From contig JBBUEO010000041.1 in NCBI GenBank assembly GCA_038056915.1, positions 1-18,104 of the forward strand: a stretch of DNA of 18,104 bases. The letters are read 5' to 3'. Source of the stretch: JBBUEO01 sp038056915 (GTDB taxonomy: Bacteria > Patescibacteriota > UBA1384 > UBA12157 > JAENIV01). Under the pieces are notes generated by a model. That model was not told the DNA's origin and ran no database searches. It saw nothing but the letters and a program-made list of their open reading frames with translations. Of this stretch, positions 7,155-13,963 are shown piece after piece (the first letter of the stretch is position 1; each line of letters starts with the position of its first letter). Made by a program: the position numbers and the translations under genes.

Positions 7155-7199
7155 GGGATTAAAACCAACCCCACTTGCGAAGTGGGGTTGGTAAATCCC
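7155..7199 (+). repeat. Long hairpin with 12-bp perfect stem
   Basis: CCAACCCCACTT (7165-7176) pairs perfectly with AAGTGGGGTTGG (7180-7191) around a GCG loop. GGGATT (7155-7160) and AATCCC (7194-7199) extend it past a small internal loop. No T-run follows, so it is not a simple terminator. Confidence 0.85.
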
Positions 7200-7216
7200 A
7201 GATTAAACTGCTATTA

Positions 7217-7250
7217 AATTCCCAGATTACACCTCTAAGGTGGAGGAATT
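7217..7250 (+). repeat. Covarying two-part palindrome, diverged copy
   Basis: AATTCC, 7 nt, CACCT-CTA-AGGTG, 2 nt, GGAATT. The geometry is identical to the copies at 5952-5985 and 7341-7374, but the closing pair of the inner stem is C-G instead of G-C. Confidence 0.85.
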
Positions 7251-7286
7251 ATTTTTCATATATCTTATACCCATTTATATGCTCCA

Positions 7287-7377
7287 GCAGGTAAAAGGGT
7301 AGCAAATGCCAATGGCTCAGGGGTCTGAGCCATTGGGCTGAATTCCCAAGTTAGACCTCTAAGGTCAAGGAATTATT
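7287..7377 (+). repeat. 91-bp direct repeat, copy 2
   Basis: Identical to 5898-5988, 1389 bp downstream, same orientation. It carries the same two hairpins (11-bp stem at 7309-7319 with 7326-7336, and the two-part palindrome at 7341-7374). Confidence 0.95.
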
Positions 7378-7388
7378 CAGGAATATCC

Positions 7389-7411
7389 AATGGCTCACAT
7401 TATGAGCCGTT
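7389..7411 (+). repeat. AATGGCTCA-stem hairpin, diverged copy
   Basis: AATGGCTCA (7389-7397) pairs with TGAGCCGTT (7403-7411), with one G-T wobble, around a CATTA loop. It shares its stem with the 91-bp repeats and with the hairpin at 17886. Confidence 0.8.
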
Positions 7412-7414
7412 GAA

Positions 7415-7487
7415 ACACTCGAAGCTTATCACTTCTATACTATTCAGCCCGCCCGCCGTCGAGGCGGGTATGGAAGTGGAAAAGTGT
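7415..7487 (+). other. Nested long hairpin, candidate structured RNA or palindromic element
   Basis: Three stacked stems: ACACT/AGTGT outside (7415-7419, 7483-7487); an 11-pair stem with one T-G wobble (7430-7440 with 7468-7478); and a GC-rich inner stem, CCGCC with GGCGG. It lies about 50 nt before the tRNA-Asp promoter. Function is unknown. Confidence 0.6.
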
Positions 7488-7539
7488 AATAATTATAAAT
7501 TATGGTTGATTAGAAGTATATCTTTGTTTCGGGAGATTA

Positions 7540-7568
7540 TTGCTAAATTGGTAAATTAGCTATACAAT
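7540..7568 (+). promoter_or_regulatory. tRNA-Asp promoter
   Basis: TTGCTA (7540-7545), 17-nt spacer, TACAAT (7563-7568). The tRNA begins 23 nt after the -10 box. The same -35 hexamer occurs in front of the tRNA-Pro cluster. Confidence 0.7.
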
Positions 7569-7591
7569 AAGGTTAAATAAGTTGTAGATGT

Positions 7592-7668
7592 GGGGCCGTA
7601 GCGTAGCGGTTTAACGCGCCTCCCTGTCACGGAGGAGATCGCCGGTTCAAATCCGGTCGGCCCCGCCA
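7592..7668 (+). tRNA. tRNA-Asp (GTC)
   Basis: The acceptor stem GGGGCCG (7592-7598) pairs with CGGCCCC. The anticodon stem is CCTCC/GGAGG with loop CTGTCAC, anticodon GTC at 7626-7628. The T-loop is TTCAAAT. Discriminator G is followed by an encoded CCA (7666-7668). All arms are intact. Confidence 0.97.
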
Positions 7669-7770
7669 CTGATTAAACATCTTTCGGGGTTTCACTAATT
7701 TTTAATTAGACTATTGTTGTTTTATTTGCTAATATATATATGGCAAATAATTTGCACTCAAGGAGGGTCA

Positions 7771-9465
7771 ATGTTCAAAATTAAAAAGAGAAAAAACATC
7801 TTAATCGAACTTTTGTTAGTCTTTTTTGCCCTTTCCAACATTTTGATTTTTTCCACCGCCAAAGGCTATTACGGCTCAAATACTTTGTATATAATTCGGG
7901 TAATGCCCGCCCAGCGAAACCGCGCCACCCAGCAGATTAAAAGCATGGGTGCTGAATGGGCGCGCGAGGAATTCAATTGGCAAACCCTTAATCCCCGGCG
8001 CGGCCGCTACGACTGGGCCAATGCTGACCAAGCAGTAATGACTTACCGAAGAAACGGGGTGAAAGTGTTGGGAATGATTGCCTATTCATCCTTGTGGGGT
8101 TCTTCTAATCCCGGCGCTGGCACTGACGCTCAATTTTATAAACCCAACATCAATGAATGGAAAGGATATGTCGAAAGATTAGTCCGGCGCTATGGCTACT
8201 ATGTCAAAGACTGGGAAATTTGGAATGAACCCAACGCCTTTTGGAAACCGTCGCCCTCGCCAGAAGAATATCGCGATGTTTTAGTGGCCGCCTATGACTC
8301 CATTAAATCAATTGATCCTTCCGCCCGAGTTGGCAGCGGCGGCACCACCTATATTGACGGCGATTATATTTCCCGCTACTTAAACGACGGCGGCTGGGAG
8401 CATTTGGATGCCATTTCTATTCACTATTATCCCGGAGTGGGTCCGGAATCAGATTCTAATAATAAGTTGCGCGACGAGCTTTCCAAATTAGTTTATAATA
8501 TTATGATTCCCCGCGGCGGCGGCAAAGAAATTTGGATTACCGAGATGGGCTGGCAGTCAGGCGATATTGGCGAAGAAGCCCAAGGTCAGGTGATTTCACG
8601 GGCGGTGATTTTGGCAAGAACGATCAACGAAGTCGGCAAAATATTAATTTATAATCTTCGCGATGAAAGTGGCAATAGCTATGGTTTAATGCGCAACAAT
8701 TTTGCCGCAAAACCGGCTTATAATTATTACAAAAAAACTATTGAATTTTTAGGCACTAAAAGAATTTCCCAATGGTTTGATTTAGACAATAATTCCAAAT
8801 TTTATATTTTCAATGATGCCGGTGGCGGCGTGGCGGCGGCCTGGAATCCGGCCGGCAATCAAATCACCGGTTTTCATGTCAATGCTTCGGGGATGCGCTG
8901 TTATGATTTGGATGGCCGTGATGTTTCCGGGGCGGTGATTATGGCCTGGAATAATGGTGATACGACTTTAAGTTTTGGTCAGCGGCCAATCTTCTGCCAG
9001 CTTGATAATTATTATGTGGCTGAAGAAGAAAATATCGATTCTGGTACTGGTAAAACTGTCCCCCAAGTCGCGGGAGTAAATTCGAGAGCTTTGGCTTTAG
9101 AAAAAAAGCAAAGCAATTTATCAGAAATCTCCGGCCAAATTTTTGGAAATTTCAATAATCAGCCGGCTGAAGCCAAAGTGATTGCTTATCGAAAGAAAGA
9201 TTATTCCTGGCAGCCATATATAGAAACTAAAGTGAACGACTTAGGCTATAATTTGAGTTTGCCAGCAGGGTCCTATTACTTTGTTTTTAAAGCGCCGGGA
9301 TATCTTACGGCTAAAACTAAAACTTTTGGGGTTAAAGGCGATAGTGAGATTAATTTTCAGACAACGTTATTTAATTCCTATTTGGCTTACGGAGTTTTAG
9401 CCGGCGGGGTGATCGTTTTGATTCTTTTTATTGCTAAATATACTCGCAAACGTCCGCGGGTTTGA
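7771..9465 (+). CDS. Membrane-anchored TIM-barrel glycoside hydrolase (GH39/GH5-like) with carboxypeptidase-regulatory-like domain
   Basis: A 564-residue surface glycosidase. The ATG at 7771 has AGGAGGG (7761-7767) just upstream and gives a classic secretion signal (basic residues 3-8, hydrophobic 9-28). The in-frame start at 7714 would add 19 residues and lacks a site. The TIM barrel spans about 38-350. WEIWNEPN (148-155) carries the likely acid/base E153 and WITEMGW (255-261) the likely nucleophile E258, as in clan GH-A retaining enzymes. A beta-sandwich region follows, then a CarboxypepD_reg-like domain (about 470-530, ISGQIFGNFNNQPAEAKV). A C-terminal membrane helix with a basic tail (about 535-564) ends the protein. 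Substrate is unknown. It stands alone between tRNA-Asp and spoVS. It may process envelope or host-derived glycans. Confidence 0.88.
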   Translation: MFKIKKRKNILIELLLVFFALSNILIFSTAKGYYGSNTLYIIRVMPAQRNRATQQIKSMGAEWAREEFNWQTLNPRRGRYDWANADQAVMTYRRNGVKVLGMIAYSSLWGSSNPGAGTDAQFYKPNINEWKGYVERLVRRYGYYVKDWEIWNEPNAFWKPSPSPEEYRDVLVAAYDSIKSIDPSARVGSGGTTYIDGDYISRYLNDGGWEHLDAISIHYYPGVGPESDSNNKLRDELSKLVYNIMIPRGGGKEIWITEMGWQSGDIGEEAQGQVISRAVILARTINEVGKILIYNLRDESGNSYGLMRNNFAAKPAYNYYKKTIEFLGTKRISQWFDLDNNSKFYIFNDAGGGVAAAWNPAGNQITGFHVNASGMRCYDLDGRDVSGAVIMAWNNGDTTLSFGQRPIFCQLDNYYVAEEENIDSGTGKTVPQVAGVNSRALALEKKQSNLSEISGQIFGNFNNQPAEAKVIAYRKKDYSWQPYIETKVNDLGYNLSLPAGSYYFVFKAPGYLTAKTKTFGVKGDSEINFQTTLFNSYLAYGVLAGGVIVLILFIAKYTRKRPRV

Positions 9466-9493
9466 ATTCATCTAAGAGATTTATATCGGACTC

Positions 9494-9522
9494 TTGATTT
9501 ATTTTAGTTTTTAAGTTATTAT
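9494..9522 (+). promoter_or_regulatory. spoVS promoter
   Basis: TTGATT (9494-9499), 17-nt spacer, TATTAT (9517-9522). The spacing and -10 hexamer match the promoter at 5301. The predicted transcript starts near 9530, leaving a leader of about 125 nt. Confidence 0.7.
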
Positions 9523-9529
9523 ATAGCCG

Positions 9530-9656
9530 AGGCCATAGGAGCTATGCTCTTATGATATCCTTATATCTCTGGAGGTAGAACAATGAGCTAACAATTAAAG
9601 ACTTCCGACTCGATGGCAGAAATGGTAGCAAAACCAAAAAAGGAGGCGTGAAGGAA
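9530..9656 (+). promoter_or_regulatory. Structured spoVS leader with a two-codon mini-ORF
   Basis: Two perfect 5-bp hairpins come first: CATAG-GAG-CTATG (9534-9546) and GATAT-CCTT-ATATC (9554-9567). Then GGAGG (9571-9575) sits 7 nt before an ATG (9583) that reads ATG-AGC-TAA. The same frame then stays open for 19 codons to a TGA at 9649-9651, just past the spoVS AGGAGG (9641-9646). The layout resembles a regulatory leader, but no known riboswitch or attenuator is recognised. Confidence 0.5.
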
Positions 9657-9929
9657 ATGCCAATATTAAGAGTAAGCTCACGTTCGCGTCCCAACTCCGT
9701 TGCTGGAGCCCTCGCCGGCACCATCCGTGATCAGGGTCGGGCCGAGATCCAGACGATCGGAGCCGGCGCCCTGAACCAAGCGATCAAATCGATCGCCATC
9801 GCCAGAGGGTTTCTTGCTCCGTCGGGTTTGGACCTTGTCTGCCGGCCGGCGTTCGTGGATGTCGAGATCGACGGCAGCGAGCGCACCGCTATCAAGCTCT
9901 TTGTAGAGCCCGTCCGACCGGGGGGTTAA
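9657..9929 (+). CDS. spoVS: SpoVS-family (stage V sporulation protein S-like) protein
   Basis: A 90-residue protein that closely follows the SpoVS family along its whole length: LRVSSRSRPNSVAGALAG at the N-terminus, AEIQTIGAGALNQAIKSIAI in the middle, and ERTAIKLFVEPV at the end. SpoVS folds like Alba and is thought to bind nucleic acid; in Bacillus it affects late sporulation, but homologues are common in non-sporulating bacteria, where the role is unknown. The ATG at 9657 is chosen over the GTG at 9648 because AGGAGG (9641-9646) is 10 nt from the ATG and only 1 nt from the GTG, and because it matches the family's usual N-terminus. Base use is clearly GC-richer than in adjacent genes. It forms a single-gene unit with its own promoter, structured leader and terminator hairpin. 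Confidence 0.93.
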   Translation: MPILRVSSRSRPNSVAGALAGTIRDQGRAEIQTIGAGALNQAIKSIAIARGFLAPSGLDLVCRPAFVDVEIDGSERTAIKLFVEPVRPGG

Positions 9930-9952
9930 ATCTCCCGGTCAAACCTTCATCT

Positions 9953-9982
9953 GGGAGAGGAGGATTTCCTCCTCTCCCATTT
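9953..9982 (+). terminator. 11-bp hairpin after spoVS
   Basis: GGGAGAGGAGG (9953-9963) pairs perfectly with CCTCCTCTCCC (9968-9978) around ATTT, followed by the weak tail ATTTG. The stem is strong but the T-run is poor. Confidence 0.7.
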
Positions 9983-9988
9983 GCGTAT

Positions 9989-9994
9989 TATAAT
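9989..9994 (+). promoter_or_regulatory. -10 box for the tRNA-Gly/tRNA-Thr pair
   Basis: Perfect TATAAT 51 nt before tRNA-Gly. The expected -35 position (TTCCTC) overlaps the spoVS hairpin and is poor. Confidence 0.5.
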
Positions 9995-10045
9995 ATAGAT
10001 GGATCTCCCAAATCCATTTGAATAGGAATTGAGAAAGAAAATTTG

Positions 10046-10119
10046 GCAGGTGTAGTTTAGTGGCAAAACGTATCCTTCCCAAGGATGAGATACGGGTTCG
10101 ATTCCCGTTACCTGCTCCA
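10046..10119 (+). tRNA. tRNA-Gly (CCC)
   Basis: Acceptor GCAGGTG pairs with TACCTGC. The anticodon loop is TTCCCAA with anticodon CCC at 10078-10080. The T-loop is TTCGATT, the discriminator T, and CCA is encoded (10117-10119). A second glycine tRNA (TCC) lies at 13891. Confidence 0.95.
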
Positions 10120-10128
10120 AATTTCTTT

Positions 10129-10200
10129 GCCAGCGTAACTCAGTGGTAGAGTAGCTCTTTCGTAAAGAGCAAGTCGTGGGTTCAAATCCCACCGCTGGCT
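10129..10200 (+). tRNA. tRNA-Thr (CGT)
   Basis: Acceptor GCCAGCG pairs with CGCTGGC. The anticodon stem is GCTCT/AGAGC with loop TTCGTAA, anticodon CGT at 10161-10163. The T-loop is TTCAAAT and the discriminator T at 10200. CCA is not encoded. It lies 9 nt after tRNA-Gly, so the two are probably co-transcribed. Confidence 0.95.
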
Positions 10201-10218
10201 AAAAATGAATTTATTTCT

Positions 10219-10536
10219 ATGAAAAAAATTATTAAAATTATCTTTACAAATTTAAAAGAATTTTTCTTAAATTCTTTTTGGCAAAATATAAAAGTAATTA
10301 TAATTATCGTCTCATCTCTTGCAATTAATGCTCTTTTGTGGTATATTTTTAGGTTAAAAATCCGTTTTAATCCGATTCCTTTCATTTTTGCTTCTGGTTT
10401 AATTCTGCTTAATCTGGTTTTGGCCAATTTTCTTTGGCAGCGAGAAAAAATTTCCAGTTTCATTTTATTAGGCACTGGCCTCTTTACCCAGATCCTGATG
10501 TTGCTTTTCATTCGCTATTTGATGCTAGTTTTCTAA
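10219..10536 (+). CDS. Small three-helix membrane protein upstream of GT2 gene
   Basis: A 105-residue hydrophobic protein with a basic, amphipathic N-terminus and about three membrane helices (about 25-45, 53-72 and 80-104). No Shine-Dalgarno sequence is evident before the ATG. It ends 10 nt before the glycosyltransferase start, so they probably share a transcript. No family is recognised. Its position suggests an accessory role in envelope polysaccharide synthesis, which is inference only. A reverse-strand ORF of similar length overlaps it but lacks any start signal. Confidence 0.7.
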   Translation: MKKIIKIIFTNLKEFFLNSFWQNIKVIIIIVSSLAINALLWYIFRLKIRFNPIPFIFASGLILLNLVLANFLWQREKISSFILLGTGLFTQILMLLFIRYLMLVF

Positions 10537-10546
10537 AAAAATAAAT

Positions 10547-12052
10547 ATGATTAGAAGAAATAATATTTGGCGTTTTTTGGAAATTGTGCCCGGGGTAGTC
10601 ACTTGGTTGACCTTATTTTTGCCAATTGCCGCCTCTTTTTTTTGGCCGGCAGGAGTGGCGACCTTTGTTTTAGTTTTTGATCTTTATTGGTTATATAAGT
10701 CGATATTAATGGGCTATCATTTAGTCTCCGGCTATTATCATTACCGACGGGATTTAAAAATTGATTGGCTAAAAAAGTGTCGTAGTCTAAAGAAAGACCC
10801 CAGTTTTCTTAATTGTCAAGATATTTATCAGGCAATTATTTTTGCTACTTACAAAGAAGAGATTGATACTTTGATGCCGTCTTTTGAGGCGATTTTAAAT
10901 TCTGATTTTCCCAAAAAAAGGATTATTGTTGTTTTGGCCACCGAAAGACGAGATTATCTTCGGGCTCAAAAAAACGCCCAAATTTTAACAAAAGCTTTTG
11001 GCAAGAAATTTTTCAAATTTTTAGTCACCGTTCATTCGGATATTCCCGGTGAAGTCAAAGCTAAGGGTGCCAATGTTCGCTGGGCAGGCAAAATTTTACA
11101 AAAATATATTACTTTTCAAAAAATTCCCTTAGAGAATGTGATTGTTACCACCTGTGATGCCGACAGCCGCCTTCATCCCAAATATCTAAGCTCTTTGACT
11201 TACCACTATGCCACTAATCCCAATCGAATTCATCGAAGTTTTCAGCCGATTCCCTTGTATTCCAACAACATTTGGCAGGCGCCGCCTTTTTCGAGAATTA
11301 TCGCTTTTGGCAATTCTTTTTGGCAGTTGATTGAAGCCACCCGGCCTTGGCGGCTGATTAATTTTTCCACCCATGCCATGAGTCTCAAAACCTTAGTCGA
11401 AATGGATTTTTGGGATACCACTGTAGTCAACGAGGACTCTCGTCAATTTTGGCGGGCCTATTTTAAATTTAACGGTGACCACGAGGTGGTGCCGATTTTT
11501 ATTCCAGTTTATATGGATGCGGTTTTGGCGGAAAATTTTTGGCAAACTTTAAAAAATCAATATCTCCAAAAAAGACGCTGGTTTTACGGAGTGGAACATT
11601 TTCCTTATGTGGTAACGCAATCCTTAGAGAAAAAACAAATTGCCCTTTTAGATCGTTTAGTAAAAATATATCGTTTGTTCGAGGCTAATTATTCAATTGC
11701 CACCGCCTCAATCTATCTGGCAGTTATCGGTTGGTTGCCGATTGTTTTTGGACCCGGTTTTCGGGAAACGGTTTTAGCTCAAAATCTGCCAATTATTATT
11801 CGAGGTCTTTTGGGTTTTACCTGGTTGGGACTAGTGACTTCAATGATAATCTCTACTTTATTGTTGCCTCCCCGACCGCAGGGGTTTCGAAAACGAAAAT
11901 ATTTGGAAATGATCAGCCAATGGATTTTAATTCCAATTACGGCAATATTTTTCAGTTCCATTCCGGCGATTGACGCCCAGACGCGCTTGATGTTTGGCAA
12001 ATATATGACCTTTCGGGTGACGCAAAAGAAAGTTATCTCTCAAACGGCCTAA
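10547..12052 (+). CDS. Membrane GT2-family processive glycosyltransferase
   Basis: A 501-residue inner-membrane glycosyltransferase of family GT2, of the general cellulose/hyaluronan-synthase type. Two N-terminal membrane helices (about 14-55) precede the catalytic domain (about 95-350). UDP-sugar motifs are visible: KGAN (173-176), TCDAD with the DxD-like D204-A-D206, the putative catalytic NED (295-297), and QKRRW (341-345), matching the Q-x-x-R-W signature. C-terminal membrane helices follow (about 378-475). All key residues are present, so it should be active; substrate and product are unknown. The gene lies 10 nt after a small membrane protein and 3 nt before a GT-C gene, indicating one unit for an envelope glycan or glycoprotein. 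Confidence 0.87.
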   Translation: MIRRNNIWRFLEIVPGVVTWLTLFLPIAASFFWPAGVATFVLVFDLYWLYKSILMGYHLVSGYYHYRRDLKIDWLKKCRSLKKDPSFLNCQDIYQAIIFATYKEEIDTLMPSFEAILNSDFPKKRIIVVLATERRDYLRAQKNAQILTKAFGKKFFKFLVTVHSDIPGEVKAKGANVRWAGKILQKYITFQKIPLENVIVTTCDADSRLHPKYLSSLTYHYATNPNRIHRSFQPIPLYSNNIWQAPPFSRIIAFGNSFWQLIEATRPWRLINFSTHAMSLKTLVEMDFWDTTVVNEDSRQFWRAYFKFNGDHEVVPIFIPVYMDAVLAENFWQTLKNQYLQKRRWFYGVEHFPYVVTQSLEKKQIALLDRLVKIYRLFEANYSIATASIYLAVIGWLPIVFGPGFRETVLAQNLPIIIRGLLGFTWLGLVTSMIISTLLLPPRPQGFRKRKYLEMISQWILIPITAIFFSSIPAIDAQTRLMFGKYMTFRVTQKKVISQTA

Positions 12053-12055
12053 AAT

Positions 12056-13756
12056 ATGCAAAGGTTATTTAAGTCCACCAATTTAATCTTAATCGGGATT
12101 TTTCTTTTTTCTTTTAGCTTGATGATTTTTTCGGCTAAAAGCGATTCTCAAACTACCGATGAAGCGATTCATTTATATTCCGGGATTACTTATCTTCAAA
12201 AAAAAGATTTTCGCTTGGATCCGGAGCACCCGCCACTTATTAAGGAAATCGCCGCTTTACCCCTGTTTTTTTATCAGAACCTTCAAATTCCCCAAGGGAA
12301 TTTGTGGGAAAGAGCCGCCAATTTCTATTACGATTCCTGGAAAGAAGCCAGATTTTTGGGGGAAGAATTTTTCTATAAGATCGGAAACAACCCAAAAAGC
12401 TTGCTCTATTGGGGCCGATTACCGATGATATTTTTGACTTTGCTTTTGGGTTTAGCCGGTTATTTTTGGGCGAAAAAACTTTATGGGACTGGCCCCGGGA
12501 TTTTAGCGGCTTTTTTAATTTTATTTTTACCGACAGTTTTAGCTCATGGGAGATTAATTAATACTGATTTAGGCCTGACTTTATTTGCGGTTTTGACAAT
12601 TTATTTTTGGGGAGAATTTTTAAAATCTCCCAAATGGCGGCATTTTTTATTTTTTGGTTTATTTTTAGGTTTGGCTTTAGCTTCAAAATTTACCGGCATT
12701 ATCTTATTGCCAATTTTGATAATATTGGCTTTAGGGAAATTTTTCGTATTTCGTAAAGGCAATAAAAAATGGTGGCTTTATCTTTTAGGTTTTTTGGGGG
12801 CAATAATTATTTCTTGGATAGTTATCTGGGCAAGCTATGGTTTTTCGACTAATATCCCGTCTTTACCGCCGGCAAAAATTTCGGATAATCTTAATCTTTG
12901 GACAAATTTAGATTTTTCGGAAGGAATTGACAATTTTATTGTTAAAGTAAGAGGGTTGTTATTTCCGGCTGAATATTATAAAGGCCTGTTTTTAGTCGGT
13001 CGTCACGCTTTAGCCGGTCACGGGAGTTTTCTTTTAGGTCAGGCTTCTAATGTCGGCTGGTGGTATTATTTTCCCGCGGCAATTTTGTTTAAGACCCCAA
13101 TTCCCTTATTTATTTTACTTGTATTGGCGATTTTATATTTTAGAAAAATTCGTTCTAAAAATAATTTTGACGAATTTTTGCTGCTTGCACCGCCGTTAAT
13201 TTATTTAAGTATTAGTATGTTTTCTAAAGCTGATTTAGGCATTCGTCATATTTTGCCGATTTTTCCCTTTTGGATAATTTTTGCCTCCAAAACTGCCAAT
13301 TTAGTTCAATTCAGAGAAATTAGAATTATTAATGCCGTAAAATTTAAGCTAATACCGGCTTTAGGATTTATGCTTTTGATATTATGGTATTTATATTCCG
13401 CTTTTTCATCCTACCCAAATTATTTAGCCTATTTTAATGAGTTTGCCGGCGGCAAGTCAAACTATTACAATATTTTGAATGATTCGAATTTAGATTGGGG
13501 GCAGGACATTTATCGAATTAAGGAATATATTGATGATCACCAACTCAAACAACCATATATAGTTTATCCTTGGGATGGCGACAGCGCTTTAAAATATGAG
13601 GGAATTAATTTTTTGCCCCTTGCTCCGGAGGATAGAGAAATCAAAGGGCAGATAATTATATCAGCCACTTATTTGCAGATGGGCGGCTACGACTGGCTCA
13701 AAAAATATCCATTCGAATTTATCACCCCGGGGGTGTTAATCTTTAATGTTAATTAA
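12056..13756 (+). CDS. GT-C family mannosyltransferase-like membrane protein (PMT/GT39-like)
   Basis: A 566-residue polytopic protein with about ten membrane helices. An early outside loop carries the GT-C catalytic acidic pair D35-E36, followed by DPEHPPL (55-61), a motif typical of bacterial protein-O-mannosyltransferase-like proteins. A conserved GWWYYFP segment lies near 344-350. A DSNLDWGQD element (about 474-482) lies in the C-terminal soluble part, and is common in this bacterial subgroup. Such enzymes move a sugar from a polyprenyl-phosphate donor to protein or glycan on the outer face. The start lies 3 nt after the GT2 stop, so the two are co-transcribed. The acceptor and sugar are not known. 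Confidence 0.85.
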   Translation: MQRLFKSTNLILIGIFLFSFSLMIFSAKSDSQTTDEAIHLYSGITYLQKKDFRLDPEHPPLIKEIAALPLFFYQNLQIPQGNLWERAANFYYDSWKEARFLGEEFFYKIGNNPKSLLYWGRLPMIFLTLLLGLAGYFWAKKLYGTGPGILAAFLILFLPTVLAHGRLINTDLGLTLFAVLTIYFWGEFLKSPKWRHFLFFGLFLGLALASKFTGIILLPILIILALGKFFVFRKGNKKWWLYLLGFLGAIIISWIVIWASYGFSTNIPSLPPAKISDNLNLWTNLDFSEGIDNFIVKVRGLLFPAEYYKGLFLVGRHALAGHGSFLLGQASNVGWWYYFPAAILFKTPIPLFILLVLAILYFRKIRSKNNFDEFLLLAPPLIYLSISMFSKADLGIRHILPIFPFWIIFASKTANLVQFREIRIINAVKFKLIPALGFMLLILWYLYSAFSSYPNYLAYFNEFAGGKSNYYNILNDSNLDWGQDIYRIKEYIDDHQLKQPYIVYPWDGDSALKYEGINFLPLAPEDREIKGQIIISATYLQMGGYDWLKKYPFEFITPGVLIFNVN

Positions 13757-13771
13757 TCTTTGGGTTGATTT

Positions 13772-13800
13772 TTGCTAATTTTTCAGGTAAAATGTATAAT
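13772..13800 (+). promoter_or_regulatory. Promoter of the tRNA-Pro/Gly/Arg cluster
   Basis: TTGCTA (13772-13777), 17-nt spacer, perfect TATAAT (13795-13800), 12 nt before tRNA-Pro. It has the same -35 hexamer and spacing as the tRNA-Asp promoter. Confidence 0.75.
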
Positions 13801-13812
13801 ATTAATAGATAG

Positions 13813-13885
13813 CGGGGACTGGCCTAATGGTTAAGGTGCGTGCTTTGGGAGCACGAGATTCTGGGTTCGAATCCCAGGTCCCCGA
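13813..13885 (+). tRNA. tRNA-Pro (TGG)
   Basis: Acceptor CGGGGAC pairs with GTCCCCG. The anticodon stem is CGTGC/GCACG with loop TTTGGGA, anticodon TGG at 13846-13848. The T-loop is TTCGAAT and the discriminator A at 13885. CCA is not encoded. Confidence 0.96.
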
Positions 13886-13890
13886 TTTAT

Positions 13891-13961
13891 GCGGGTATAG
13901 CACAATGGCAGTGCGCAAGTTTTCCAAACTTGATATACGGGTTCGATTCCCGTTACCCGCT
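13891..13961 (+). tRNA. tRNA-Gly (TCC)
   Basis: Acceptor GCGGGTA pairs with TACCCGC. The anticodon stem is CAAGT/ACTTG with loop TTTCCAA, anticodon TCC at 13923-13925. The T-loop is TTCGATT and the discriminator T at 13961. CCA is not encoded. Confidence 0.95.
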
Positions 13962-13963
13962 TT

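Larger units (their letters stand above)
7057..7591. other. 535-nt gene-free region packed with hairpins and repeats
   Basis: No credible gene is seen on either strand. Contents in order: the terminator (7108-7136), a long perfect hairpin (7155-7199), a third copy of the covarying two-part palindrome (7217-7250), the second 91-bp repeat (7287-7377), an AATGGCTCA hairpin (7389-7411), a large nested hairpin (7415-7487), and the tRNA-Asp promoter (7540-7568). Confidence 0.7.

Noticed and set aside
5898..7411. Clustered repeats as a CRISPR array.
   Set aside because: Repeats are 91 bp or irregular palindromes, spacing is unequal, a gene lies between copies, and no cas genes are seen.
9583..9651. 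Reading the mini-ORF TAA as a sense codon under an altered genetic code.
   Set aside because: TAA and TGA both serve as normal stops for well-recognised genes in this window, so recoding is not supported.
10182..10511. Reverse-strand ORF of 109 codons opposite the small membrane protein before the GT2 gene.
   Set aside because: It begins in the neighbouring antisense sequence without start signals, is low-complexity Ile/Lys-rich, and breaks the consistent + strand order.
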